From assembly GCF_900141815.1 (NCBI RefSeq), contig NZ_FQYR01000008.1, positions 62,001-126,000 on the forward strand: 64,000 nt of DNA, in the 5' to 3' direction. This document shows, one piece after another, positions 33,414 to 42,161 of this stretch. The notes below the pieces were generated by a model, which did not search any database, was not told the DNA's origin, and saw only the letters and a list, made by a program, of their open reading frames with translations. This DNA is from Rubritalea squalenifaciens DSM 18772 (GTDB lineage: Bacteria; Verrucomicrobiota; Verrucomicrobiia; Verrucomicrobiales; Akkermansiaceae). A program made the translations under genes and the position numbers. Position 1 is the stretch's first letter; every line of letters starts with the position of its first letter.

Positions 33414-35558
33414 TTACACGCGCTCGCCGAATTTTTCATCGACGATTGCCTGTGGGACTGGTTCAAAACTGGACGGCTCCATAGTAAATGAAGCACGGCC
33501 AGAAGAGACTGTTCTGAGCGCGGTCATGTAGCCGAACATCTCGGCAAGTGGCACCTTGGCTTTCAGGGTACACACTGGACCCCTGGTTTCCATACCACCG
33601 ATGAGCGCGCGACGGCGATTGAGGTCACCCATGATATCCCCCTGATACTCATCAGGAGTGGTCACCTCGACATCCATGACAGGCTCAAGGAGAATAGCAC
33701 CAGCATTCTCAAAGGCATCTCTCATGGCGAAAATAGCAGCCATATGGAAAGCGTTTTCGTTGGAATCCACATCGTGGGAATCACCGTCGACTACTTCGAC
33801 GTGTACATCCACGACTGGATAACCAGCAACGCTACCGTTCACCATGGCGTCTTTGATTCCGCCATAGACTGCATTAATAAATTCTTTAGGGATGGCACCG
33901 CCAACCACCTTGTTCTCGATGGTAAGACCCTTACCCTGCTCGTTAGGACGAACCTCGAGCTTCACGCGGCCATACTGCCCCTTACCACCAGTCTGCTTCT
34001 TGAGAACTCCGTCTCCAGCAGCTGCTTTGGTGATCGTTTCGCGGTAGGCGATCTGTGGTTTACCCACATTGGCCTCCACTTTGAACTCGCGCTTGAGACG
34101 ATCAATAATCACCTCGAGGTGAAGTTCACCCATACCTGCGATGATCGTCTGGCCGGTGTCCTCATCTGTCTTCACAACGAAAGTTGGGTCCTCCTCCTGG
34201 AGTCGACCCAGACCAATGGACATCTTCTCCTGGTCAGCCTTTGTCTTAGGCTCAACAGCCATGGCAATCACTGGCTCAGGGAAAGTCGGCGGCTCGAGCA
34301 TGATGTCGAACTTCTTGTTACAAAGAGTGTCACCGGTAGTAACATTCTTGATCCCTACAAACGCGGCGATGTCACCAGCATAGCAGGTTTCGATCTCCTC
34401 GTGCTTGTCTGCCTGCACCTGAATGATACGGGAAACACGCTCCTGTTTACCTGTACGCGGATTGTAGACTGAATCCCCCTTGGACACGGTACCGGAATAC
34501 ACGCGGAAGAAAACCAGCTTACCAACGTACTTATCCGCCCATAACTTGAATGCCAATGAGCAGAATAGCTTGTTATCGTCTGCCTCGGCAATGACAACAG
34601 CCTCTTCATCGTTTGCCTTCTGACCCTTGGCCGGAACCACATCAAGCGGGCTTGGCAGATAGTCGATGACGGCGTCCACCAGGAACTGAACACCTTTGTT
34701 TTTGAAAGCGGAACCGCCGGATACCGGTACGAACTTATTCGCAATGGTCACACGACGGATAGCGGACTTGAGATCCCCAGGAGTAATCTCTTCCTCCATG
34801 AGATATTTCTCACCGAGTTCGTCGTCCAAATCTGCCACAGTATCAATCAGCTCTTCACGAGCCTCCATGGCAATGAGCTTCTGATCTTCACTAAGCTCTT
34901 CAATTGTAAAGGTGGAACCGAACTTGTCATCATCCGAATAGATGACAGCCTGCTGGTTGACCACATCGATCTGACCACGAAGCTGATCTTCGGCTCCGAT
35001 CGGAATAAGAACAGCTGCAGCCGTAGCATGCAGCTTCTCGCGCACCTCATTAAGGACATTGTTAAAGTCTGCGCCAACACGATCCATCTTATTGACGAAT
35101 ACAATGCGCGGGACATTGTACTTGGTCGCTTGGCGCCAGACAGTTTCTGTCTGTGGCTGGACTCCAGCCACACCACAGAATACCACAATTGTTCCATCGA
35201 GAACGCGCAGGGAGCGCTCAACCTCAGCCGTGAAATCCACGTGACCAGGAGTATCAATGATATTCACTCGCTGCTTCTCGCTTTCGAAAAGCTTAAAGAT
35301 CCCATCATTGGGCTTCTGAACCCACTCACAAGTCACGGCAGCCGAGGTAATGGTAATACCACGTTCGCGCTCTTGCTCCATATGGTCGGTAGTAGTCGCA
35401 CCATCGTGCACCTCACCGATCCTATGAATCATGCCGGTGTAGAAGAGAATTCGCTCAGTAAGCGTCGTCTTACCCGCATCAATATGAGCCGCGATCCCGA
35501 TGTTGCGCGTACGCTCCAATGGGCAAGGACGGTTCGGATTGTTTGGGTTCGATGACAT
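33414..35558 (-). CDS. fusA: Elongation factor G
   Basis: Translocation GTPase. 714 residues, the standard length. G1 AHIDAGKTTLTERILFYTG, the EQERERGITITSAA switch region, G3 DTPGHVDFTAEVERS, G4 NKMD. Domain IV contains the QTGGKGQYGRVKLEV segment and the C-terminal domain RALIGGMETRGP. Within the operon between rpsG and rpsJ. Its position in the str operon argues for the canonical EF-G rather than a paralogue. Confidence 0.98.
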   Translation of the reverse strand: MSSNPNNPNRPCPLERTRNIGIAAHIDAGKTTLTERILFYTGMIHRIGEVHDGATTTDHMEQERERGITITSAAVTCEWVQKPNDGIFKLFESEKQRVNIIDTPGHVDFTAEVERSLRVLDGTIVVFCGVAGVQPQTETVWRQATKYNVPRIVFVNKMDRVGADFNNVLNEVREKLHATAAAVLIPIGAEDQLRGQIDVVNQQAVIYSDDDKFGSTFTIEELSEDQKLIAMEAREELIDTVADLDDELGEKYLMEEEITPGDLKSAIRRVTIANKFVPVSGGSAFKNKGVQFLVDAVIDYLPSPLDVVPAKGQKANDEEAVVIAEADDNKLFCSLAFKLWADKYVGKLVFFRVYSGTVSKGDSVYNPRTGKQERVSRIIQVQADKHEEIETCYAGDIAAFVGIKNVTTGDTLCNKKFDIMLEPPTFPEPVIAMAVEPKTKADQEKMSIGLGRLQEEDPTFVVKTDEDTGQTIIAGMGELHLEVIIDRLKREFKVEANVGKPQIAYRETITKAAAGDGVLKKQTGGKGQYGRVKLEVRPNEQGKGLTIENKVVGGAIPKEFINAVYGGIKDAMVNGSVAGYPVVDVHVEVVDGDSHDVDSNENAFHMAAIFAMRDAFENAGAILLEPVMDVEVTTPDEYQGDIMGDLNRRRALIGGMETRGPVCTLKAKVPLAEMFGYMTALRTVSSGRASFTMEPSSFEPVPQAIVDEKFGERV

Positions 35559-35606
35559 TGTCTAAAGCGAGTTAGTAAGTCTCCTACAGCTTGGCGGGGC
35601 TGGTGA

Positions 35607-36080
35607 TTACCAGCGGAAGTGAGCAAACGCACGGTTGGCCTGAGCCATCTTGTGCATGTCGTCACGCTTACGGACTGCGGAACCTTGATTGTTCGCTGCG
35701 TCCTTGATCTCGTTAGCGAGAGCCTTGTGCATTGGTACACCCTTCTTGTTGCGAGCGAAGGTAACGAGCCAGCGCATAGCGAGGGACTCGGAACGTGCAG
35801 GCTCAACCTCAAGAGGCACCTGATAAGTTGCACCACCAACACGGCGAGACTTAACCTCTACGCGTGGCTTGGCGTTTTCGATCGCACGAGTGATGATCTC
35901 AAGTGGATCAACAGTGTCGGTACCGCTGTTAGCAGAATCGATGGCATCATAAACGATACGCTCTGCGAGGGAGCGCTTACCATCCTTCATCACCTTGCTG
36001 ATAAGAGTACCAACAAGCTGGCTGTCGTAACGTGAATCGCGACGATCTTTCTTTGCGTGAATTTTTCTACGGCGTGCCAT
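35607..36080 (-). CDS. rpsG: 30S ribosomal protein S7
   Basis: Nucleates assembly of the 30S head; in E. coli represses the str operon. 157 residues. Signatures: DSRYDSQLVGTLISKVMKDG, ENAKPRVEVKSRRVGGATYQ, RWLVTFARNKKG. A short stem GCTGGT / ACCAGC (35599-35614) covers its stop codon. Confidence 0.98.
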   Translation of the reverse strand: MARRRKIHAKKDRRDSRYDSQLVGTLISKVMKDGKRSLAERIVYDAIDSANSGTDTVDPLEIITRAIENAKPRVEVKSRRVGGATYQVPLEVEPARSESLAMRWLVTFARNKKGVPMHKALANEIKDAANNQGSAVRKRDDMHKMAQANRAFAHFRW

Positions 36081-36127
36081 AATAAAATTTCAGTAAATCT
36101 TTAAAAATAAAAAACCTAAGGATCTAA

Positions 36128-36502
36128 TTATGCCTTAGGACGCTTAGCACCGTACTTGGAACGGGCTTGCTTACGGTTGCTGACTCCGAGTGTATCGAGA
36201 GCACCACGAACGATGTGGTAACGAACACCTGGCAAATCCTTCACTCGGCCACCACGGACCAGAACGATGGAGTGCTCCTGAAGGTTGTGACCTTCACCAC
36301 CAATGTAAGCCATGACTTCACGGCCATTGGTAAGACGAACCTTGGCTACTTTACGAAGAGCGGAGTTTGGCTTCTTCGGCGTACGGGTCATGACCTGAAG
36401 GCAGACACCGCGGCGCTGTGGACAGTTTTGGAGAGCCCTGGACTTGGACTTCTCTTTGATTACTTTACGCCCTTTGCGAACGAGTTGGTTAATTGTCGGC
36501 AT
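36128..36502 (-). CDS. rpsL: 30S ribosomal protein S12
   Basis: Decoding-centre protein and streptomycin target. 124 residues from ATG 36500-36502 ([13 protein letters not shown]); the longer open frame upstream is leader sequence. [20 protein letters not shown] and the [13 protein letters not shown] segment are conserved; the Lys of TPKKPNS that determines streptomycin sensitivity is present. First gene of the long ribosomal operon, with a leader of at least 150 bases. Confidence 0.98.
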   Translation of the reverse strand: MPTINQLVRKGRKVIKEKSKSRALQNCPQRRGVCLQVMTRTPKKPNSALRKVAKVRLTNGREVMAYIGGEGHNLQEHSIVLVRGGRVKDLPGVRYHIVRGALDTLGVSNRKQARSKYGAKRPKA

Positions 36503-36644
36503 GGATTTCCTGCTTTTTAGTTTAGTTACAGGGCGCGACGGAAGGGCGACGAGATTCTCTCGTAGAGCCATTTTTCCGGTGCTGCACCCGATAATTCTTA
36601 GTTTTTCTCGATTGAGTGCATATCTGATTTCATTCAGACACGCG

Positions 36645-36670
36645 TTGTGGGGCGGCGAATCTACCCACAA
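36645..36670. promoter_or_regulatory. Inverted repeat over the str operon promoter
   Basis: TTGTGGG (36645-36651) and CCCACAA (36664-36670) form a perfect 7-bp inverted repeat around 12 bases that include the candidate -10 box. It may be an operator for a dimeric regulator, or a 5' mRNA stem if transcription starts upstream. Confidence 0.35.
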
Positions 36671-36685
36671 AAAGTCATCTGGCAA
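36658..36685 (-). promoter_or_regulatory. Candidate promoter of the str/S10 operon
   Basis: On the minus strand TTGCCA (36680-36685), 16-base spacer, TAGATT (36658-36663), followed by the GC-rich discriminator CGCCGCCCC. It lies about 156 bases upstream of rpsL and downstream of the tRNA-Met terminator, where an operon promoter is needed. Confidence 0.42.
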
Positions 36686-36770
36686 GCCCTATTTTGAGAT
36701 AATTCCGATTTCAGCCAAGCACCCCGCCAAGAACACAAACCCCTCTCCTATAACCAGTTTCAATCTAAAT

Positions 36771-36799
36771 AAAAAAACACCAGCGGATTAGGCTGGTGT
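36771..36799 (-). terminator. Intrinsic terminator of the tRNA-Met transcript
   Basis: On the minus strand an 8-bp stem ACACCAGC / GCTGGTGT (36777-36784 with 36792-36799), 7-base loop, then six to seven Us (36771-36777). It separates the tRNA gene from the rpsL operon. Confidence 0.82.
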
Positions 36800-36844
36800 A
36801 GTTATTCACATTTTTTAACCAATAAAGGTAAAATATGGAGAAAT

Positions 36845-36919
36845 TGGTAGCACGAGCGGGATTTGAACCCGCGACCAAGGGCTTATGAGTCCCCTACTCT
36901 ACCACTGAGCTATCGTGCC
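36845..36919 (-). tRNA. tRNA-Met (anticodon CAT), elongator type
   Basis: A complete cloverleaf of 75 bases with the 3' CCA encoded. Acceptor GGCACGA / TCGTGCT (with a G1-U72 wobble), discriminator A, D stem GCTC / GAGT, anticodon loop CTCATAA, T arm GCGGG TTCAAAT CCCGC. The anticodon stem has an A31-G39 mismatch. The three G-C pairs typical of initiator tRNA are absent. A CAT tRNA could alternatively be the lysidine-modified tRNA-Ile2; the GGC...GCT-ACCA acceptor resembles the B. subtilis elongator Met tRNA, so Met is preferred. Confidence 0.88.
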
Positions 36920-36958
36920 ACAATTTCCACTGCCTCAGCTTGCGCTGCGGCGCGGGCG

Positions 36959-36986
36959 ATTTAACGCAGACCCCATGAACTGTCTA
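36959..36986 (-). promoter_or_regulatory. Candidate tRNA-Met promoter
   Basis: On the minus strand TAGACA (36981-36986), 16-base spacer, TTAAAT (36959-36964), followed by the discriminator CGCCCGCGCCG. About 40 bases upstream of the tRNA 5' end. Confidence 0.45.
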
Positions 36987-36998
36987 CAAAAAATTAAC

Positions 36999-37919
36999 CT
37001 AAAATGCGATTTTTTCCTTCTCCATGGCTGCATCGAGCCAAACCAAAAGCTTCTTCCTGTACTCCTCCTGATTGATAATCAAGGTGGAAGTATGCCCTGC
37101 CCCCTCTACTTTGAAGAGAGTCTTGGGCTGATGAGCAGATTGAAAAAGTTTCTCCGCCTGACTCAGAGGGATCGTCCGATCGAGGGTACCGTGCACCACC
37201 AGAAGCGGTACTTTAGGTAATTTAGCGATTAGTTTTCCAGGCTCGTAACTACCGGAAACAATATTTTTTCCCGTATCTCCGGCGATGATCTCCGCCATCT
37301 CAACGTAGGAGTTAAAAGTAGAATCCACGATCACAGCCCTGAGCCCCTCTGGAGCATTTGCCGCCAAGGCCGCTATCGACTTCGCCCCACCGAGACTGTG
37401 CCCGAAGGAAACCAGCTTGTCCTGATCAATATCGACCCTCGTCACAATATACCTGAATGCCGCCTGCGCATCTTCCACCAAACCTTTGCGAGATACCTTA
37501 CCACCAGAACTCCCATAGCCTCGGTAATCGTACATAAATACATTATACCCCTCCCGCACCATCCAGTAAGTGAAGTAGAAGTGATGCCCTAGGGCTCCAG
37601 CATTCCCGTGAGAGAAGACAATCGTGCCTTTTGCTTTTTGTGCCCCATACTTACTAGGCAGGAACCAGCCATGAAGCTTCGTGCCATCCTCACTCTTGAA
37701 ATACACATCCTCATACTTGTATCCATATTTCCCTGGGGTATGGGGCTGCTTTTTGGTGGGATAATAAAAAAGTCGATCACCTCCGGATTCTCCCATGAGC
37801 AATCTCGCCACCTTGGCCTTGAAACTAGGACCCTCCTCCGCATAGCCCACGGAAAAGAAGACAAATGTAGCGAGAATAACATGGGCTAGTAATTTCATAG
37901 ACACCTTCATCATAGCCAC
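36999..37919 (-). CDS. Exported alpha/beta hydrolase (BEM46/ABHD13-like)
   Basis: Probable serine esterase or lipase-like hydrolase. 306 residues. The N-terminus (MKLLAHVILATFVFFSVGYAEE) is a signal peptide; ATG choices at residues 1, 4 or 8 all keep it. The nucleophile is in SFGHSLGGAKS, the oxyanion region in VFSHGNAGALG, the acid in VVHGTLDRTIP and the His in VEGAGHTST. The segment YDYRGYGSSGGKVSRKG is typical of the family. The substrate is unknown. Single gene directly upstream of the tRNA-Met promoter. Confidence 0.9.
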   Translation of the reverse strand: MAMMKVSMKLLAHVILATFVFFSVGYAEEGPSFKAKVARLLMGESGGDRLFYYPTKKQPHTPGKYGYKYEDVYFKSEDGTKLHGWFLPSKYGAQKAKGTIVFSHGNAGALGHHFYFTYWMVREGYNVFMYDYRGYGSSGGKVSRKGLVEDAQAAFRYIVTRVDIDQDKLVSFGHSLGGAKSIAALAANAPEGLRAVIVDSTFNSYVEMAEIIAGDTGKNIVSGSYEPGKLIAKLPKVPLLVVHGTLDRTIPLSQAEKLFQSAHQPKTLFKVEGAGHTSTLIINQEEYRKKLLVWLDAAMEKEKIAF

Positions 37920-37987
37920 TTTTTCCCATTCTGCACCTCAAAATCTCTCCCAGCCTAACTCCCTTATCGTTGCAAGGCTGCTGTTCT

Positions 37988-39499
37988 ATGCCTAACATAG
38001 CAAACATGCAGATCAAACCAGTCACCTTTGCTTTCCTGCTAACCATGGGCATCGCCTCACCGCTTATTGCGCAGGACACTGCCAGCTCAGAGAAAGCCAG
38101 CACCGAACACATAAACGAGACAGAGAAACCTGTAGTCCGCCACAACTCCGTGACCATCGACGGTAAAAGTATCGACTACACGGTCACCACTTCAGAACTC
38201 AAACTCACAGATGATGAAGGCAAGAGCGAAGCAAGCATCTTTCACGTTTCCTACATCAAAAAAGGAGAAAACGATCCCTCCAAACGCCCCGTCGTCTTCG
38301 CCTTCAATGGCGGCCCGGGCTCGTCCGCCGTTTGGCTCCACCTGGGCGCCCTCGGTCCCCGCATCGTTCCTACTTCCCCTGATGGCACGACCCCACTCGA
38401 CCCACCAATCACCGTTCAGGAAAACCCCTACTCCATCCTCAATGTAGCAGATCTGGTATTTATCGACCCCGTTTCCACAGGACTGTCCAGACCTGAAGAC
38501 CCAGACAAGGCTGGAAAATTCCATGGTGTGAAGGGAGACCTCGATTCCGTCGGCGAGTTTATCCGCAGATGGGTAACCGACAACCAACGCTGGTCCTCCC
38601 CAAAATACCTGATCGGAGAAAGTTACGGCGCCCTGCGCGCCGCAGGACTCTCAGGACACCTTCAAAACCGCTACGGCATGCACCTGAATGGCGTGGTACT
38701 CCTGTCCGGGCTGATTGACTTCCGCACCCTATCTCCATCCACAGGAAACGACCTCTCCTACATCGTCTATCTACCCACCCTGACAGCCACAGCCCACTAC
38801 CATGGCGTCATCAAAGGAGACAGAGACAAACTCATGCAAGAAGCGAAGACCTTCGCAGACACCACCTACCTGTCCGCACTCCACAAGGGCTCCAAGATCA
38901 CCTCTCAGGAGAAAGAAGAAGTCGCCAGCACACTCTCCAAGCTCACAGGAATGGATAAAGAGTGGATCCTGAGAAACGACCTGCGCATCCACCCCTCCAA
39001 ATTCCGCAAGGAACTCCTAGCCGAACAAGGTAAAGTGGTCGGCCGCTTTGATTCCCGAGTCGCCTGGGACGCCATGAACCCCGGGTCCGACCACCCATCC
39101 TACGACCCCTCCTTCAGCGTTGCAAAAGGCCCATTCTCTACCGCCATGCTTGATTACCTGACCAGGGAGCTCGGATGGGAGGACAAGCGCACCTATGAAA
39201 TCCTCACCGGCAAAGTCCACCCTTGGAAATGGGGCGCCACTAACAGCTACGTCAACCTCTCCGACTCTATCGAAGGAGCCTTGAGCGACAACCCGAAGGC
39301 ACGATTCCTGATCCTTTGCGGAAAAACCGACCTAGCCACCCCTCCCGGCGGCATCCTTCATTCAGTCGACCACCTCAAGCTGCCAGACCAACTCCGGAAA
39401 AACATCAGCGTAGAGTGGTACGAGGCAGGTCACATGTTTTACCTCAACCAGCCAGACCTGGAGAAGCTCCACAAGGATCTGAGCAAGTTCATCCAGTGA
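37988..39499 (+). CDS. Secreted serine carboxypeptidase, S10 family
   Basis: Removes C-terminal residues from peptides outside the cytoplasm. About 503 residues from ATG 37988 (an ATG at 38006 and a TTG at 37970 are alternatives). Signal peptide around VTFAFLLTMGIASPLIAQ. Diagnostic S10 motifs: FNGGPGSSAVWLHLGALGPR, the catalytic Ser in IGESYGALRAAG, Asp in LILCGKTDLATPP, and His in YEAGHMFYLNQP. Divergent from the alpha/beta hydrolase and followed by a strong bidirectional terminator. Confidence 0.93.
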   Translation: MPNIANMQIKPVTFAFLLTMGIASPLIAQDTASSEKASTEHINETEKPVVRHNSVTIDGKSIDYTVTTSELKLTDDEGKSEASIFHVSYIKKGENDPSKRPVVFAFNGGPGSSAVWLHLGALGPRIVPTSPDGTTPLDPPITVQENPYSILNVADLVFIDPVSTGLSRPEDPDKAGKFHGVKGDLDSVGEFIRRWVTDNQRWSSPKYLIGESYGALRAAGLSGHLQNRYGMHLNGVVLLSGLIDFRTLSPSTGNDLSYIVYLPTLTATAHYHGVIKGDRDKLMQEAKTFADTTYLSALHKGSKITSQEKEEVASTLSKLTGMDKEWILRNDLRIHPSKFRKELLAEQGKVVGRFDSRVAWDAMNPGSDHPSYDPSFSVAKGPFSTAMLDYLTRELGWEDKRTYEILTGKVHPWKWGATNSYVNLSDSIEGALSDNPKARFLILCGKTDLATPPGGILHSVDHLKLPDQLRKNISVEWYEAGHMFYLNQPDLEKLHKDLSKFIQ

Positions 39500-39532
39500 G
39501 CCCCAGCTCCACGTCCGAACTTTAAACACAAA

Positions 39533-39570
39533 AAAACGGGCCACTTGCAGTTACGCGAGTGGCCCGTTTT
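39533..39570. terminator. Bidirectional intrinsic terminator between the S10 peptidase and ftsH
   Basis: A 13-bp stem AAAACGGGCCACT / AGTGGCCCGTTTT (39533-39545 with 39558-39570) with U-tracts on both strands; serves both convergent genes. Confidence 0.9.
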
Positions 39571-39592
39571 GATTTGCAGAGTATCTCAGAGG

Positions 39593-42019
39593 TTACGCTG
39601 GCGCGCCAACCACATCTCCAGCGAGCGGGTCATCATCCTCTTTATCATCACTGGCAGACTTCACCTTGTCTCCACTCTCTACGGTCGGAGAATTTGGAGT
39701 TGCCGGCGGAGTCGGAGCTGAAGGCGGGTTCTTCAACTCACCATACTTCAAGATCTCTTCAGCCTGCTTACCATCAAGCGTCTCATACTCAAGCAAGGCC
39801 TTAGCCACTTGATCCAACGCCTCACGGTGCTCAGTCAACATGGACTCAGCGCGCTTGTAGGCATCATCGATCAACCCCTTGATCTCAAAGTCGATCTTAC
39901 GCGCAGTCTCTTCGGAGTAGTTCTTCACCTTACCCATATCACGAGCCAGGAACACCTCACCACTCTCATCACCGCCGTACTCAACCATGCCGAGTTCTTC
40001 GCTCATCCCCCATTCACACACCATCTTGCGTGCGATATTGGTAGCCTGACGAATATCTCCCATAGCTCCAATGGTAGGATTCCCAAAGACGAGTTCTTCT
40101 GCCACACGGCCGCCCATGGCGACACAAAGCTGATCAATAAGTTCGGCCCTGCGGAAACTGATCTTGTCTTCCTCAGGAAGGAACATCGCCATCCCCAATG
40201 CCGGACCACGCGGAATGATGGTCACCTTGTGCAGAGGATCAGTATGCTCACAGAGGATATTCAGGATAGCATGACCTGCTTCATGGTAGGCTGTATTTTC
40301 CTTCTCCTTGTCGGAGAGAGCCAGTGAACGACGCTCACGCCCCCAACGAACCTTGTCACGTGCCTCTTCAAGCTCAGGAAGCTTGACTTCCTTCTTCCCT
40401 TGGCGGGCAGCAAGGAGTGCAGCTTCATTAATCAGGTTGGCAAGCTCAGCACCAGAGAAGCCTGGAGTACCTCGGGCCACAACACCAAGATCTACACCCT
40501 CAGCGAGTTTAATCTTCTTGGAGTGCACTCGGAGAATTTGCTCACGCCCCTTCACATCCGGAAGAGCGACTGTAACCTGACGGTCGAAACGACCTGGACG
40601 CAGCAAGGCAGGATCCAAAACGTCTGGACGGTTGGTTGCAGCGATAATGATCACACCGGAGCGGGCGTCGAAACCATCCATCTCCACAAGAAGGGCATTC
40701 AGGGTCTGCTCACGCTCATCGTGACCACCACCCATGCCGTGACCGCGGTGACGACCTACAGCATCAATCTCATCGATGAAGACAATACATGGGGAGTTCT
40801 TCTTACCCTGCTCGAACATGTCACGAACACGGCTGGCACCCACACCAACAAACATCTCAACGAAGTCTGAACCACTGATAGAGAAGAATGGCACGTCAGC
40901 CTCACCAGCAATCGCACGGGCGAGAAGTGTCTTACCTGTACCTGGAGGGCCTACCATGAGGACACCTTTAGGAATGTTACCACCCAGCTTTTCAAATTTC
41001 TTTGGATCCTTGAGGAAGTCCACAATCTCAAAAAGCTCTTCCTTGGCCTCTTGAATACCAGCAACATCCTTGAAGGTAACGCGGTGCTTATCCTGGGAAA
41101 GCAGGCGCGCCTTGCTCTTGCCAAAGTTCATGGCCCCCTTGCCCGCATTCTTCATCTGATGACGGAAAAGGAAGAAAAGAACCAAGACGATCAGGATGAT
41201 CGGCAGGAAGTTGAGCAACACCATGCGCATGGTATTGGACTCCGGCTTGAGAAATGCAGCTGAGTTGATGAGATTCTTATCTCTGTCACTCAACTGGAAA
41301 GTATTTACGCTCACAGAGAAGGCTTGCCAGACAGGCTCTGCAGCTTCGCCACCCTTCATAGGGTACTCGCGGCGCGTACCTTCGAGCACAGCATCACTGG
41401 TGCCAGCCTTCTTGTAGATCTTGAGCACATTTTCACCGTCGAGAACCACCTCATCTTTGGCCAGCCACTCTCGGAGCTGCTTGATAGAGTAATTCTTGGA
41501 GTCGTTATGTGAGGACAATTCAGCCACGTTCACAAGAGGCACATCGCGGGAGCTAAGCATTTGATCCAGCTCTGCTGAGTGCAGACTGGTATCAATAGCC
41601 ACACGGAATGGCACCAGCTTAGGCTCCTTCTCCAAATCCCTTGGATCAACAATATTTCGCTTACCTACTAGGCGACCACTAGGAGCCCCCTCTTGGGTCA
41701 CGAAAGTGAGCCGATCTGTTTCCTTTAAGCCAAGCTCTCCCAGCTTCTTGATCTTTTCTTCGCGACTGGACAACTCCTGCACCTCCGGCAGAGCCATTGG
41801 TTCTAACACCTGCCCCCGCTCATAACTCTTACGAAACTCTGCGAAATCCAGCTGGGCAGTATTGGCGTTGGTAGAGGTGTACCAGGCAATCATAAGAATC
41901 GCCAATGCACAGCCAAAGAGAATGAGAACTCGCCAGTTGGTGCCTCCGCTCCCTGGCGGCTGCTCTCCGGGAGCCCCCTTGGGCCCCATCGGTGGTTTCG
42001 GTGGTTTCGATTCGGACAT
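39593..42019 (-). CDS. ftsH: ATP-dependent zinc metalloprotease FtsH
   Basis: Membrane AAA+ protease that degrades misassembled membrane proteins and regulatory proteins. 808 residues from ATG 42017-42019; longer than the 640-residue norm. A proline/glycine-rich cytosolic N-terminus ([14 protein letters not shown]) precedes the first transmembrane segment ([16 protein letters not shown]). A periplasmic domain of about 220 residues follows, roughly twice the usual size, then TM2 ([14 protein letters not shown]). AAA: Walker A GPPGTGKT, Walker [11 protein letters not shown], and the arginine finger region RPGRFDRQV. Protease zinc site HEAGH. The tail is Pro/Asp-rich. Monocistronic. Confidence 0.96.
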   Translation of the reverse strand: MSESKPPKPPMGPKGAPGEQPPGSGGTNWRVLILFGCALAILMIAWYTSTNANTAQLDFAEFRKSYERGQVLEPMALPEVQELSSREEKIKKLGELGLKETDRLTFVTQEGAPSGRLVGKRNIVDPRDLEKEPKLVPFRVAIDTSLHSAELDQMLSSRDVPLVNVAELSSHNDSKNYSIKQLREWLAKDEVVLDGENVLKIYKKAGTSDAVLEGTRREYPMKGGEAAEPVWQAFSVSVNTFQLSDRDKNLINSAAFLKPESNTMRMVLLNFLPIILIVLVLFFLFRHQMKNAGKGAMNFGKSKARLLSQDKHRVTFKDVAGIQEAKEELFEIVDFLKDPKKFEKLGGNIPKGVLMVGPPGTGKTLLARAIAGEADVPFFSISGSDFVEMFVGVGASRVRDMFEQGKKNSPCIVFIDEIDAVGRHRGHGMGGGHDEREQTLNALLVEMDGFDARSGVIIIAATNRPDVLDPALLRPGRFDRQVTVALPDVKGREQILRVHSKKIKLAEGVDLGVVARGTPGFSGAELANLINEAALLAARQGKKEVKLPELEEARDKVRWGRERRSLALSDKEKENTAYHEAGHAILNILCEHTDPLHKVTIIPRGPALGMAMFLPEEDKISFRRAELIDQLCVAMGGRVAEELVFGNPTIGAMGDIRQATNIARKMVCEWGMSEELGMVEYGGDESGEVFLARDMGKVKNYSEETARKIDFEIKGLIDDAYKRAESMLTEHREALDQVAKALLEYETLDGKQAEEILKYGELKNPPSAPTPPATPNSPTVESGDKVKSASDDKEDDDPLAGDVVGAPA

Positions 42020-42161
42020 AGAATTAAATTCGATCAGATATATAAAATAGCAACAAAACTCAGGTTTCTGAACCTTGGTGCGCAACACGCTAAACGCGGA
42101 TTCGAAAAAATAAATCCTTTTTTATGGTGGCTTGCGTTCCAGCCCCGGCGCGTGCAGCATC

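Noticed and set aside
33744-34472. Long open frame of 242 codons opposite fusA
   Set aside because: Antisense shadow of a highly conserved gene; the translation is full of Thr, Val, His and Leu as expected from reverse-complemented EF-G codons.
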